Shown in pieces: positions 8,904 to 17,980 of a DNA stretch of 41,218 nt. The notes under the pieces are model-generated. The model was not told the DNA's origin and did not search any database. It saw only the letters and a program-made list of their open reading frames with translations. Each line of letters starts with the position of its first letter. Position 1 is the stretch's first letter. The stretch is taken from contig JAPWUP010000014.1 of the NCBI GenBank assembly GCA_028275505.1, positions 1-41,218 of the forward strand, given 5' to 3'. Source of the stretch: Bryobacteraceae bacterium (GTDB lineage: Bacteria > Acidobacteriota > Terriglobia > Bryobacterales > Bryobacteraceae). Position numbers and translations under genes: made by a program.

Positions 8904-11144
8904 GTGAAACGGATCATCGTGTTGGTGGCGACGACAGCACTCAGCGCCGGAGAGCTGGCCCGTTGGGAAGCGACGGGCGTCTCGCGTGGGCTGGAACTGG
9001 TTCCCGGGCTGCACGCACAGTACCGGTGGGAGGGCGAGGGCGCAGAACGGGTAGCGGTCGTGCTCCCCGTAGCCGATTACTTTCACCGGGCGGCGTTCCT
9101 GATCCGCTGCCCGAAAGCCGTGGCGGGCCCCGTCTGGCTGACCCTCGAGCACCCCGATCAGGGCTACGGCTGGATCAGCGTGAGCGGGCGTGGCGTACGA
9201 GTGCGCGATCAGTTCAACGCGGCGCGGCTGAACACGCGGAAAGTTCGCCGTGCGGTCTTCGAGCTTGAGAGCTTGCCCGCGGGGACCGAGCTGCGCATCG
9301 AAGGACTGGACCGCCTGCGTGCCGCCTGGCTAAGCGATACGGCTCCTGCTGTGGAACGCCCACCGTTGGTGGAACCCGCCATCCGTCTGACCCGTCCCGT
9401 CCAGCTCGTGATCAGCGCCGGAGCAGACGCCACGCGACCCGAGGAGCTGCCGCAAGCGCTGGCGCGGTTGCGCGAGTTACTTCCCCTGGCCCGCGCCCTC
9501 GGGTTCAACGGCATCGAAAGTTACGTCAAGTGGGACTTTGTGGAGCGCCAGCCGGGCGTGTTCGACTGGAGCTTTTATGATGCGGTCGTGGCCGAAATCG
9601 AACGGCACGGTTTGCGCTGGTTCCCGCTGTTGATCGTGGGTTCCGCATACACGCTGCCGGAATGGTTCTATCGTTCCCCGGAAAATCGCGGCTTTGTTTG
9701 CCTGGAGCATGGCCTGCGCAACGACATCCAGACCATTTTCTGCGGCCACCAGGATAAATATGTTCAGCGTTTTCTGGCTGAGTTTGGCAAACACTACGGT
9801 TCCCGCAAGGTGCTTCTGGGCATCCGGCTGGGACCAAGTGGCAACTATGGTGAAGCGCAGTATCCCGCGCGCGGGGAGTTGGGGTGGCGGGGACAGCCCA
9901 TCCACACCCACATCGGGTATTGGGCGGGCGACCCGTGCGCCCGCACACACTTTCAGGCCTGGCTGAAAAACCGTTACGCCAGCATCGAAGAGTTGACCCG
10001 AAGTTGGGGCGAGCGGTTCACCTCATTCGAGCAGATCGCGCCGTTCCTGCCGGTGACCGCCCTGGCGCGACGCAAACGGCTGGACTTCGCCCAATGGTAC
10101 ATGGACTCGATGAGCGAGTGGTGCCAGAAGTGGGCCGAGTGGGCGCGCGCTGCGCTGCCGCAAGCCGTCATCCACCAGTCTTCGGGCGGCTGGGGTCCGG
10201 TAGAGATCGGTACGGATTACACCCATCAGGCGCGAACCATGGCGCGGCTGAACGGCGGCATCCGGCTGACGAACGAAAGCGACAATTATCCGCAGAACTT
10301 CGCCATCACGCGAATGGCTTCCTCGGCGGCGCGCTTTTATGGGGCTGCGCTCGGCTATGAGCCCGGTGGATTCGGCAGCGCACGGGGCGTGGTCGCGCGG
10401 TTATTCAACATGATCACCAACGGCGGGGAGCATCTTTTCTATTACCACTCGAACCTGTACGGTAACGATCAGGCGATCGAGGCATGGCTGCGTCACGCCC
10501 CGCTGTTGGACCGGCGGGCTCCGCCCCTGGTGGACGTGGCGGCGTTCTATCCGGACACTTCGATCAAGCTGGACGATGAGGTCATCCGATACCTTTGGGC
10601 CTCGGCTTTCCTGAGTCGCGCCGAAGCGATGCGCTCCACGGTGGATTTCGACTATGTCAGCGAGCCGATGATCGAGGACGGGGCCCTGGAGCGTTATCGG
10701 GTGCTGATTTTCTTGTGGGGTCACGTTACCGAAAAACGCGTGCTGGAGAGGATTGCGCAGTGGGTGGAACGTGGTGGGGTTGTCATCTATCCGGTGCGCC
10801 CCCGCGGCTTGCTGGAAACGGTGGAAGGCGACCTCTCCGTATCGCGCCGCTGGCAAGAGGGCGAAACAGGACGCGGGCGGGTCATTTTCTTTTCGGGCGA
10901 TCCCGAGCCCGGCGAACCCTACGCGCGCTTCGTGCGCGACCAGTTGCGGGCTCTGGATTCCTTGCGAGCGCCTGTGCGCCGCGCGCTGCGCATGGAAAAA
11001 CCCCATTGGGTTTACTGGAGCGTGCTCGAAAACGGGCTGCTGGCGCTGCTGAACTTCGGCGACGACCCGGCCACCGTTCGCCTTTCTGACGGGCGGACGG
11101 TCGAGCTGGAACCCTACACGTTCCGGTTGGAAGAATCCTGGTGA
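8904..11144 (+). CDS. Putative secreted GH42-like glycoside hydrolase (beta-galactosidase-like), specificity unknown
   Basis: A GTG start at 8904 with a GGAGG eight bases upstream gives 746 residues beginning with a short signal-like hydrophobic stretch. An N-terminal beta-rich region of about 150 residues precedes a TIM-barrel-like domain. In it, GFNGIESYVKWDFVE (about 199) and the F-W containing GVFDWSFYD are typical of the clan with GH14, GH35 and GH42. RLGPSGNYGEAQYP (about 309-321) may hold the acid/base glutamate E317 and recalls the LGPxGE signature of beta-amylases. YEPGG (E486) is a candidate nucleophile region. Residues of about 580-690 look like the GH42 trimerisation fold, and the end like the C-terminal beta domain. 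The substrate cannot be deduced; a polysaccharide or oligosaccharide is likely. Confidence 0.7.
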   Translation: MKRIIVLVATTALSAGELARWEATGVSRGLELVPGLHAQYRWEGEGAERVAVVLPVADYFHRAAFLIRCPKAVAGPVWLTLEHPDQGYGWISVSGRGVRVRDQFNAARLNTRKVRRAVFELESLPAGTELRIEGLDRLRAAWLSDTAPAVERPPLVEPAIRLTRPVQLVISAGADATRPEELPQALARLRELLPLARALGFNGIESYVKWDFVERQPGVFDWSFYDAVVAEIERHGLRWFPLLIVGSAYTLPEWFYRSPENRGFVCLEHGLRNDIQTIFCGHQDKYVQRFLAEFGKHYGSRKVLLGIRLGPSGNYGEAQYPARGELGWRGQPIHTHIGYWAGDPCARTHFQAWLKNRYASIEELTRSWGERFTSFEQIAPFLPVTALARRKRLDFAQWYMDSMSEWCQKWAEWARAALPQAVIHQSSGGWGPVEIGTDYTHQARTMARLNGGIRLTNESDNYPQNFAITRMASSAARFYGAALGYEPGGFGSARGVVARLFNMITNGGEHLFYYHSNLYGNDQAIEAWLRHAPLLDRRAPPLVDVAAFYPDTSIKLDDEVIRYLWASAFLSRAEAMRSTVDFDYVSEPMIEDGALERYRVLIFLWGHVTEKRVLERIAQWVERGGVVIYPVRPRGLLETVEGDLSVSRRWQEGETGRGRVIFFSGDPEPGEPYARFVRDQLRALDSLRAPVRRALRMEKPHWVYWSVLENGLLALLNFGDDPATVRLSDGRTVELEPYTFRLEESW

Positions 11145-11192
11145 GCCGCGCCGGTTGCAGGCGCCCAAGGGAATCTGCGACACTCGGGTTTC

Positions 11193-12020
11193 ATGCCGGC
11201 AGGCGCCCGCGTCCTTTGGCTGGCTTTGGCATGGCTGGTGGCCCGCACGGCTGTGCCCGGGCCGTGTCAGCCGGAACCGGTGGGCCCCGCTGCGGCCCCG
11301 GTCCAGGGCGTGCCCAGCCACGAGGAGCTTTTTTATCGCGCGGAATGGCGACTGGTGCACGCCGGCAACGTACGTCTGGTCTGGAGCGCGAGGCCGCAGG
11401 AGGGCGGATGGTCCGCGCAGATGAAATTGCAATCGGCCGGAATCGTTTCCCGCCTGTATCGCGTGGATAACGAATACTCGGTCCTGCTCGACGCCGGTCT
11501 GTGCGCCGTGGAGTCGGCTCTCAGGGCGCACGAGGGCCGCAAACGGCGTCAAATCCTGGTCCGCTTCGACGGCGCCAGCCGGAAGGCCAGTTATCTCGAG
11601 CGCGATCTAGCGCGCGACACGGTGGTGGCGACCCATGAAATAGATATTCCGGAGTGCGTGCACGACGTCATCGGCGGGCTCTATCGGTTGCGCGCCATGC
11701 GCGTCGAACCGGGCCAGGTCGTTTACCTGCCGATCAGCGACGGCAAGAAGAGTGTCTCGGCGCGTGTCGAAGCGCAGGCCCGGGAAACGCTGCGCATCGA
11801 AGACCGGACGTACCAGACCATTCGCTACGAGGCTTTCCTGTTCAATAACGTGCTTTACCGCCGTTCTGGCCGGCTGTTTGTCTGGCTGACCGATGACGAA
11901 GCGCGGCTCCCGGTGCGGGTCCGCGTGCGTCTGCCGTTCTACATCGGGACGGTAACGCTCGATTTGCAGCCCGCGCGAGCCGCCAATTCGCGAAAGGCAT
12001 CGAGCGAGGAGAATCCATGA
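11193..12020 (+). CDS. Secreted DUF3108-family protein
   Basis: The 275-residue protein starts with a signal peptide (about residues 6-24). The rest is rich in beta strands and resembles DUF3108 proteins: an early ELFYRAEWRLVHAGNVRL segment, a middle DVIGGLYRLRAM segment, and the late FLFNNVLYRRSGRLFVWLTDDEARLPVRV pattern. The function of that family is not established; the fold is related to lipoprotein-binding or lipid-carrier-like barrels. It lies 48 bases after the hydrolase gene, and its stop overlaps the ATG of the next gene by four bases, so these two are likely co-translated. The ATG at 11193 is chosen because it opens directly into the signal peptide. Confidence 0.75.
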   Translation: MPAGARVLWLALAWLVARTAVPGPCQPEPVGPAAAPVQGVPSHEELFYRAEWRLVHAGNVRLVWSARPQEGGWSAQMKLQSAGIVSRLYRVDNEYSVLLDAGLCAVESALRAHEGRKRRQILVRFDGASRKASYLERDLARDTVVATHEIDIPECVHDVIGGLYRLRAMRVEPGQVVYLPISDGKKSVSARVEAQARETLRIEDRTYQTIRYEAFLFNNVLYRRSGRLFVWLTDDEARLPVRVRVRLPFYIGTVTLDLQPARAANSRKASSEENP

Positions 12021-13075
12021 AACGCTTTGTTCGCTTCCTGTGGATCTGGTGCTCGCTGGGAGTGTTGGGAGCCCAGCAGAGCGGTCTGTTGCCGAACAAG
12101 GAAATTGTGGCGACCTGCGAGCGGGTAGCCAACCTGATGGAGTCCACGGCCACGGTGGCGCCCGACCTGCCTCGCGCGGCCGCGCCCCTGATCGAAAATG
12201 CGCGCCAGGCCTGCCTGAATCTGCGCACGCTGTCGCCGCAGCACGGCCTTCTCAATTACATCCTGCTCACCAACTTGCGCGCCTACCTGGCGCTGGCGCA
12301 GGCGTTGCCCAAACCCCAGCCTCTGACAGCGGAAGCGCACAAGCAGCTTGCCGAGCTCGGCCAGCTGGCCGACCGCTGGGACACGCATTTTCGCGCCCTA
12401 CTCGAACAAAAGGAATTCGCCCTCCGTCATCCCGATCGCGACAACCTGCGCCGTTACGCGGAAGCGAACCGCAAGCTGCCGCCTCCGCAGCCCGGCTCGC
12501 CGCGCGTCGTCTTCCTCGGCGATTCGATCACCGACGGCTGGCCTCTGAACGAGTACTTCCCGGGACGCGACTTCGTCAACCGCGGGATCAGCGGCCAGAT
12601 CACCGGCGAGATGCTGGGACGCATGAAAGCCGATGTGATTGACCTGAAGCCGGCAGCTGTGCTCGTGCTGGCCGGAACCAACGACATCGCGCGCGGCGTG
12701 GAGTTGACCACGATCCAGAACAATCTGACCATGATCGCGGATCTGGCGGAGTTTCACGGCATCCGTCCGCTCTTTGCCTCCCTGCTGCCGGTCAGCGATT
12801 ATCACAAGGACAAGAATCCGGCCTTCGAGCAAACGCGTCGCCGGCCTCCGGAACTCATCCGGCGTTTGAACGAGTGGATCCAGAACTTCTGCCGTCAGCG
12901 GAACTTTGTTTACGTGGACTATTACTCGCAATTGGTAGACTCGGCCGGTTTCCTGCGAGCCGAGCTCTCCGACGATGGGCTGCACCCCAATGCGGCGGGC
13001 TATCGGGTGATGGCGCCTGTGGCTCTTGCCGCCATCGAGAAGGCGTTGGCGCAACCCTCGAAGCGGCGGCGCTGA
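12017..13075 (+). CDS. Secreted SGNH/GDSL hydrolase
   Basis: The 352-residue protein has a signal peptide (about residues 1-20), an alpha-helical N-terminal domain of about 130 residues (20-155) and a C-terminal SGNH hydrolase. All four family blocks are visible: GDSITDG with catalytic S170, the glycine in RGISGQ (G193), GTNDIARG with N222, and DGLHPNA with D320 and H323. Members are esterases or lipases acting on acyl or acetyl groups of lipids, polysaccharides or peptidoglycan. The placement after a GH42-like enzyme makes carbohydrate acetyl esterase a reasonable guess (inference). The start overlaps the previous stop (ATGA). Confidence 0.88.
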   Translation: MKRFVRFLWIWCSLGVLGAQQSGLLPNKEIVATCERVANLMESTATVAPDLPRAAAPLIENARQACLNLRTLSPQHGLLNYILLTNLRAYLALAQALPKPQPLTAEAHKQLAELGQLADRWDTHFRALLEQKEFALRHPDRDNLRRYAEANRKLPPPQPGSPRVVFLGDSITDGWPLNEYFPGRDFVNRGISGQITGEMLGRMKADVIDLKPAAVLVLAGTNDIARGVELTTIQNNLTMIADLAEFHGIRPLFASLLPVSDYHKDKNPAFEQTRRRPPELIRRLNEWIQNFCRQRNFVYVDYYSQLVDSAGFLRAELSDDGLHPNAAGYRVMAPVALAAIEKALAQPSKRRR

Positions 13076-13123
13076 CTTGCGGGGAATCAGCCCGTTCGCC
13101 GGCGTCTGCGCGACAATGAAAGT

Positions 13124-14185
13124 ATGCGGCGCCTGGCAGCCGCCTTCTGGCTGGCGACCCTGCTCGGTCTCGCCCAGCAGCGGCTCAGCGTACAGGAACT
13201 GATTTCTTTCGTTCGATCCTCAATCCAACTGCGTCATCCCGACCGTCAGGTGGCCGACTATCTCAAGAAGGTCGAGCTGACCGAGCGGCTGGATGACTCG
13301 GTGATCGAACAGCTTCGTGCCCTCGGCGCAGGTCCGCGTACACTGGATGCCCTGAAGGCCCTTGCCCAGGCATCGCGCGAGCTGCCCGCTCCGGCGCCTC
13401 CCCCGCCCAAGCCCCCGCAACCTGCCTTGCCTCCGCCATCCCCGGCGGAGCAGCAGCGCATTATCGAGCAGGTTCGCGAATACGCACTTCATTACACACG
13501 CAGCCTGCCCGACTTTATCTGCACGCAGGTTACTCGCCGTTACGTGGATCCCACGGGCCTGGAGTTCTGGAGCCAGCAGGACGTCATTACCGCGCGGCTG
13601 ACCTATTTCGAACAGCGCGAAGATTACAAAGTAATCCTGATCAATAACCGGCCCGCCAACGTCGACTACGATCGTCTGGAAGGCGCGACCTCGACCGGAG
13701 AATTCGGCTCCATGATGCGGGAGCTTTTCGCGCCCGAGACGCAGGCCCGCTTCCGCTGGGAACGTTGGGCCACGCTGCGAGGTCGCCGCACGCATGTTTT
13801 CTCCTACTTCGTCGAGCAGCCGCGCTCGCGCTGGCGCATCAGCTACCAGAAAACTTTGGAGATCAACCCTGCCTATCGCGGCCTGATTTACGTGGATAGC
13901 GAGACGCTGGCGGTGGCGCGCATCACGCTCGAGGCCGTGGGCATACCGCCCGACTTCCCCATCCAGGAAGCTTCGACCGTGCTCGATTACGATTACGTGG
14001 ATATCGCGGGCCGCAAGTTCTGGCTGCCGCTGCGGGCTGTGGTTCGCATGCGCGAGGGCAAGCTGCTGCTGCGCAACGAAGTCGAGTTCCGCATGTACCG
14101 CAAGTTCGCGGCCGAAGCGACGATTACCTTCGAAACGCCCGAGCCGTTGCCAGAAGAGAAAATCAAGGAACAGCCGCCGCAATAA
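13124..14185 (+). CDS. Secreted proline-rich protein of unknown function
   Basis: I do not recognise the family. The 353 residues start with a signal peptide (about 1-18). A small helical region of about 70 residues (LSVQELISFVRSSIQL) follows, which resembles a short repeat or adaptor helix. A proline-rich linker sits at about 86-110 and contains PPPPKPPQP. The rest is a beta-rich domain of about 240 residues. Tyrosine and tryptophan pairs such as FWSQQDVITARLTYFEQRED and the repeated LDYDYVDIAGRKFWLPLRAVV give it the look of an outer-membrane lipoprotein-sorting or LolA-like barrel. Such proteins are common in Acidobacteriota (general knowledge). It is in the same direction as the SGNH gene, 48 bases after it. 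Confidence 0.7.
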   Translation: MRRLAAAFWLATLLGLAQQRLSVQELISFVRSSIQLRHPDRQVADYLKKVELTERLDDSVIEQLRALGAGPRTLDALKALAQASRELPAPAPPPPKPPQPALPPPSPAEQQRIIEQVREYALHYTRSLPDFICTQVTRRYVDPTGLEFWSQQDVITARLTYFEQREDYKVILINNRPANVDYDRLEGATSTGEFGSMMRELFAPETQARFRWERWATLRGRRTHVFSYFVEQPRSRWRISYQKTLEINPAYRGLIYVDSETLAVARITLEAVGIPPDFPIQEASTVLDYDYVDIAGRKFWLPLRAVVRMREGKLLLRNEVEFRMYRKFAAEATITFETPEPLPEEKIKEQPPQ

Positions 14186-14201
14186 CCCTCAACGCGAAGC
14201 C

Positions 14202-14351
14202 TCAATCACGGCGCGGTTGTTTTCTTAGGCTCTCGCGCACGTGCGGCAGGCGCTGTTCCACGTGCGCGCGCCGCGCGGATTCTTCCTCCGAGGCAAGGAG
14301 CCGATCTTGCACGCCAGTGATGCTTTCAGCCGGAGAGGCGATCAGGAGCAC
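14202..14351 (-). CDS. Doubtful small ORF in-frame after the RraA-family gene
   Basis: A GTG at 14351 opens a 49-codon frame ending at TGA 14202-14204. It is in the same frame as, and directly downstream of, the stop of the RraA-like gene at 14355-14357. The predicted peptide is charged and helix-prone (RLLASEEESARRAH), unlike random GC-rich translation, but no ribosome binding site is evident. It could be a free small protein, a readthrough tail of the RraA gene or chance. The gap between that gene and the convergent neighbour (14186-14354) holds nothing else I can identify. Confidence 0.2.
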   Translation of the reverse strand: MLLIASPAESITGVQDRLLASEEESARRAHVEQRLPHVRESLRKQPRRD

Positions 14352-14354
14352 AAG

Positions 14355-15173
14355 TTACTCAGGGAGCACGGTGCGGTCCGGCTGCATGCCCAGCTTCTCG
14401 TAAAGTTTGCGCCGACCCGCTTTGTCGGACTCGAGGATTTGCCGCGCGGCGCGCGCCACCTCTTCGGCGTGTTCCCGTGGCACGACGATCACCCCGTCGC
14501 CATCCGCCACCACCACATCGCCCGGGCGCACAAGCACCCCGCCGCACATGATCGGACGGTTCACGGACTCGATTTCGTTCCGCCCCGGGCGGATGCCCCG
14601 TCCCGGCCGGCGATAGTACAGCGGAACCCGCTGCTTGATGATCTCATCGGTATCCCGCGCGCCGCCGCTGGTGACCACCCCGACCATCCCGCGCAGCTTC
14701 CAGGCAAGGATATTGTTGGACCCGATCGTACCCGTGTCGCCGTCCTCGCCCCCATCTATGACGAGCACCGAGCCCGGTCGCAGCAGATTTACGAACGGCT
14801 CTGGCGAGATGTCCCGATACCAGGCTGCCTCCCATTTGCGGAATTCCTCGGGCGTCATTTTCGAGGCTCGCTTGTTAGTGGGGACATAGCGCGCGGTGAC
14901 GGCGATGCCGGCAATGCGGTGTGTGAAATTTTCCGTATCCCGCCACAAGGGGCGGATCTCGGGATTCATCAAGCCGACGTCCTGCAAGCCCGCCATGTCC
15001 ATGCCATCGCTGACGTCGGCCACTCGCAGGCCCTCATAAAGCTTCAGGATGCGCAGATCGTCTTCCGCTGAAGAAGTGGGAATTCGGATGAACTCTTTCT
15101 GCGCGATTCCCTGGCCCTGGGCGGCTAACGCAAGCCAGAGGCCGAGTCCCAGCGAAGTTACTAACTTGCTCAT
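14355..15173 (-). CDS. RraA-family protein with a signal peptide (dimethylmenaquinone methyltransferase-like fold)
   Basis: The 272-residue protein has an apparent signal peptide (about residues 5-21) and then the RraA fold. Conserved motifs are GSNNILAWK (151-159, the position of the GENAAxxA loop), GGARDTDEI (170-178) with R173 and D174, which bind a divalent metal and oxo-acid in aldolase members, and ADGDGVIVVP (223-232). An extra segment at about 98-128 rich in charged residues is not part of minimal RraA. Family members are 4-hydroxy-4-methyl-2-oxoglutarate aldolases, oxaloacetate decarboxylases or RNase E regulators. Export argues against the RNase role. AGGAGG lies 9 bases before the ATG. 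The true substrate is unknown. Confidence 0.85.
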   Translation of the reverse strand: MSKLVTSLGLGLWLALAAQGQGIAQKEFIRIPTSSAEDDLRILKLYEGLRVADVSDGMDMAGLQDVGLMNPEIRPLWRDTENFTHRIAGIAVTARYVPTNKRASKMTPEEFRKWEAAWYRDISPEPFVNLLRPGSVLVIDGGEDGDTGTIGSNNILAWKLRGMVGVVTSGGARDTDEIIKQRVPLYYRRPGRGIRPGRNEIESVNRPIMCGGVLVRPGDVVVADGDGVIVVPREHAEEVARAARQILESDKAGRRKLYEKLGMQPDRTVLPE

Positions 15174-15212
15174 CTCCGATTCCTCCTGCCGGCAATTCCG
15201 ATAGTCTTGGCT

Positions 15213-17816
15213 TCACTCGGCGCGGTCCAGCACTTCGCGCACCTTGCGCGCCAGCGTGTCCGGCAAGAAAGGTTTTTGCAGACAGACCACGCCGGCCGTG
15301 CTGACGCCGTGCCGGACTACCGCGTCCTCCGTGTAACCCGTCATATAGATCAGCTTGATGCCCGGACGCAAGGCCTGCAACTGCTCGGCCAGCTCGCGCC
15401 CATTGAGCTGCGGCATGACCACATCGGTAAGCAACAGATGGATCGGCCCGGGGTGTCGTTGCGCCAGGGCTAGGGCCTCAGGGCCGCTGCCGGCCTCCAG
15501 CACCTGATAGCCCTGCTGAACCAGCATCTGCCGAACCAGCTTGCGCACGCCCGGCTCGTCTTCTACTAAAAGAATAGTCTCCCCGGCGCCCGACACGCTC
15601 TCGACAACGGGCTCCTCGACCGGAGTCTCCACGGGCAGCGCAGCGCCAGCGTGTGGCAGATAAATCGTGAACTCCGTTCCTTTGCCCACCTCGCTCTGCA
15701 CCGTGATTTCACCGCCGTTCTGTTTGACGATGCCGTAGACGATGGAGAGGCCCAGCCCGGTCCCCTTGCCCGGCGCTTTGGTGGTGAAGAACGGCTCGAA
15801 AATATGGCTCAGGGTTTCAGCATCCATGCCGTGACCCGTATCGCGCACTCGCAGTACGGTCCAGTTCCCCGGGGGCGGGCCGCCGGGCTGGAAACGCTCC
15901 ACGGTCACGTTGGCGGTCTCGAGCGTTACCTGGCCGCCGCCGGGCATGGCGTCGCGCGAGTTGATGACCAGGTTCATGATGACCTGTTCCAGTTGCGTAG
16001 GATCGGCGCGCACCTTGCCCAAATCGGGCGCCAGGTGGGTGACCAGCTCAATGTCCTCGCCCACCATCCGGCGCAGCAGCCCCACCATATTGCGAATGAC
16101 ATCGTTCAGATCCACCAGCACTGGCTGTACGACCTGACGACGGCTGAACGCGAGCAGGCGGTCAGTCAGCGCGGACGCTCGTTCGGCAGCGGCGAGAATC
16201 TCCTGGGCATAGGCGCGCACAGGATGCTCCGGTGGCAGGTCCGCCAGCATCATGTGACTGTAAGCGCCAATGATGGTCAGCAGGTTGTTGAAATCGTGCG
16301 CGATGCCGCCGGCCAGCCGGCCGATCGCTTCGATTTTCTGGGACTGCCGCAGTTGCTCTTCCAGTCGCTTGCGTTCCGTGATTTCGCGGGCAATGCCCAG
16401 CACACCCACGGGTTTGCCGTCCTCGAAGATCAGGTGACTGCTCACCTCCACCAGCAACCGCCGCCCGTCCTTGGTGCGAATCGCCAGCTCGTAAATGGTG
16501 GAACCTTCGCCACCCAGTTTGCGGACGATCATCTGGCGCGCCAGTTCCAGGTGCTCAGGCGCCACGATATCCGCAATCGTCATCCCGAGCGCCTCTTCCC
16601 GCGTGTAGCCGGTGATCCGCTCCGCCGCCCGGTTGACGGAGGTGAACCGGCCTTGCAGGTCGTGCGTATAGACCATGTCGGTGGCGCTGTCGAACAGGTT
16701 GCGGTAGCGTTCCTCGCTGGAGCGCAGCGACTCCTCGGTTTTCTGGCGCTCCAGAATTTCAGCGCGCAGCGCCTCGTTGACGCGCGCCAGTTCTGCCGTG
16801 CGCTCGCGCACGCGCTCTTCCAGCAACTCATGGGCTCGCGCCAGTTCCTCCTGCGCCTGCTTGCGCTCGCGAATTTCACGCTCCAGTTCCCGGTTGATCG
16901 CCTCGGCCTCCAATGCGCGGCGCCTTGCCGCCTCGGCCCAGTGAATGGAGAGGCCGAGAAGCGTGGCCACCGCCAGGCCCAGGGCGGCCACGATGTAAGG
17001 CAGGACCAGCCAACGCTGAGTTAGCCAGTTCCGTTGCGGCCACACGCGAACCTTCCAAAGCCTTCCTCCTACCGGAACGGTAGCCTCGCTGACCCAGGCT
17101 TCCTCCTTCGCCCTGAGATCGCCCGGGCTGTGGTAAACGATGCGGTCTTGCTCGGTGATCTCGATCACGAAGCCCGCGGAGAGGCTTGGGGCCAGCACCT
17201 CGTTCAGGAGCAGTGCAGGATCAATCGCTGCCACGATCCATGCGCTTTGCCTGTCCTGCAACCTCACGGGGGCTGCAGTGAGGATCAACTGGGTTCCCGA
17301 CGGCAGGCTCACCACCCTGCTCAGGGAAGGCTTGCCGCTCAAAGTAGCGGACCGGATCACGTTTTCGAGCGGGTCCCGCAGCTGGCCGGCGAATTCTGCG
17401 AGCGGGTTGCCCGTCTTCGGCGTCATCCAGAGAGGTTTGCGCTCGCTGCCCACCCAGGCAAGCCAGGCAAGACTGACGAGGCCCGTGAGGTCCCGGAGAT
17501 ACAACTCGCTCTCCGTCTCCCAATCCCTGTAACTCAGAGTTCCTCGAGCCTGGATGAGACGCGCCAGTCGGTCCAACGCGGTGAGCCGGTCCTGCACCGC
17601 TGAGCTTGCATCCGCGGAAATCCGGTTAGCGGCAAGGTTCAGGTGACGGCGAAGCTGGCCCCGCTCAGTGACGTAGAGCTCATAAGCCACCCAGAGCGTG
17701 ATCAGAAAGACGAGGGATCCCACACCCCAAGGCATAAAGCGGCCGCCTCGGCGCATCGTGTTTTCTGCCCTCGGCCGCTCGCGTATTCGACGCCATGTCT
17801 CAACGAGCCAGCGCAT
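15213..17816 (-). CDS. Membrane hybrid sensor histidine kinase with PAS and C-terminal receiver domain
   Basis: The 867-residue protein has a first membrane span at about 30-50, an extracytoplasmic sensor region of about 210 residues, a second span at about 268-292, and a helical linker with [17 protein letters not shown] coiled coil. A PAS domain covers about 366-488, then the HisKA dimer with H507 in the GGIAHDFNN box, and the HATPase with N619 (NLVINSRDA), GHGMD and GTGLGLS glycine boxes. The C-terminal receiver domain (about 746-863) has D752/E751 and phosphoacceptor D798 in LLLTDVVMP, plus K848. So it phosphorylates itself and its own receiver; no separate regulator is adjacent. Methionines at 21 and 28 are alternative starts. 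Confidence 0.93.
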   Translation of the reverse strand: MRWLVETWRRIRERPRAENTMRRGGRFMPWGVGSLVFLITLWVAYELYVTERGQLRRHLNLAANRISADASSAVQDRLTALDRLARLIQARGTLSYRDWETESELYLRDLTGLVSLAWLAWVGSERKPLWMTPKTGNPLAEFAGQLRDPLENVIRSATLSGKPSLSRVVSLPSGTQLILTAAPVRLQDRQSAWIVAAIDPALLLNEVLAPSLSAGFVIEITEQDRIVYHSPGDLRAKEEAWVSEATVPVGGRLWKVRVWPQRNWLTQRWLVLPYIVAALGLAVATLLGLSIHWAEAARRRALEAEAINRELEREIRERKQAQEELARAHELLEERVRERTAELARVNEALRAEILERQKTEESLRSSEERYRNLFDSATDMVYTHDLQGRFTSVNRAAERITGYTREEALGMTIADIVAPEHLELARQMIVRKLGGEGSTIYELAIRTKDGRRLLVEVSSHLIFEDGKPVGVLGIAREITERKRLEEQLRQSQKIEAIGRLAGGIAHDFNNLLTIIGAYSHMMLADLPPEHPVRAYAQEILAAAERASALTDRLLAFSRRQVVQPVLVDLNDVIRNMVGLLRRMVGEDIELVTHLAPDLGKVRADPTQLEQVIMNLVINSRDAMPGGGQVTLETANVTVERFQPGGPPPGNWTVLRVRDTGHGMDAETLSHIFEPFFTTKAPGKGTGLGLSIVYGIVKQNGGEITVQSEVGKGTEFTIYLPHAGAALPVETPVEEPVVESVSGAGETILLVEDEPGVRKLVRQMLVQQGYQVLEAGSGPEALALAQRHPGPIHLLLTDVVMPQLNGRELAEQLQALRPGIKLIYMTGYTEDAVVRHGVSTAGVVCLQKPFLPDTLARKVREVLDRAE

Positions 17817-17875
17817 TGCAGTGGGTCGGGCCCTCGTTGCCTCAAGCAGGCTGGATCAGGGCAAGCAAGATGGCA

Positions 17876-17881
17876 AGTATA
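17876..17881 (-). promoter_or_regulatory. Candidate -10 element upstream of the histidine kinase gene
   Basis: TATACT on the minus strand at 17881-17876 lies about 60 bases upstream of the kinase start, in the 164-base gap to the sulfatase gene. No convincing -35 is seen at 16-18 bases upstream, so this could be a different sigma type or chance. The rest of the gap shows nothing recognisable. Confidence 0.25.
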
Positions 17882-17980
17882 CCGCAGCCACCTCCGGGAT
17901 CGGCGAGGCCGTGGCCTGCATGAGTCCAACGAACCGCGCTTTTGATGAATCTGCGTTATTCCCGTGCTGGGTGCCTCTTG

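Noticed and set aside
10401-11552. Minus-strand open frame opposite the hydrolase and DUF3108 genes
   Set aside because: Antisense to two better supported genes, with no motif.
15651-17024. Plus-strand open frame opposite the histidine kinase
   Set aside because: It is antisense to a clear kinase domain and has no recognisable domain.
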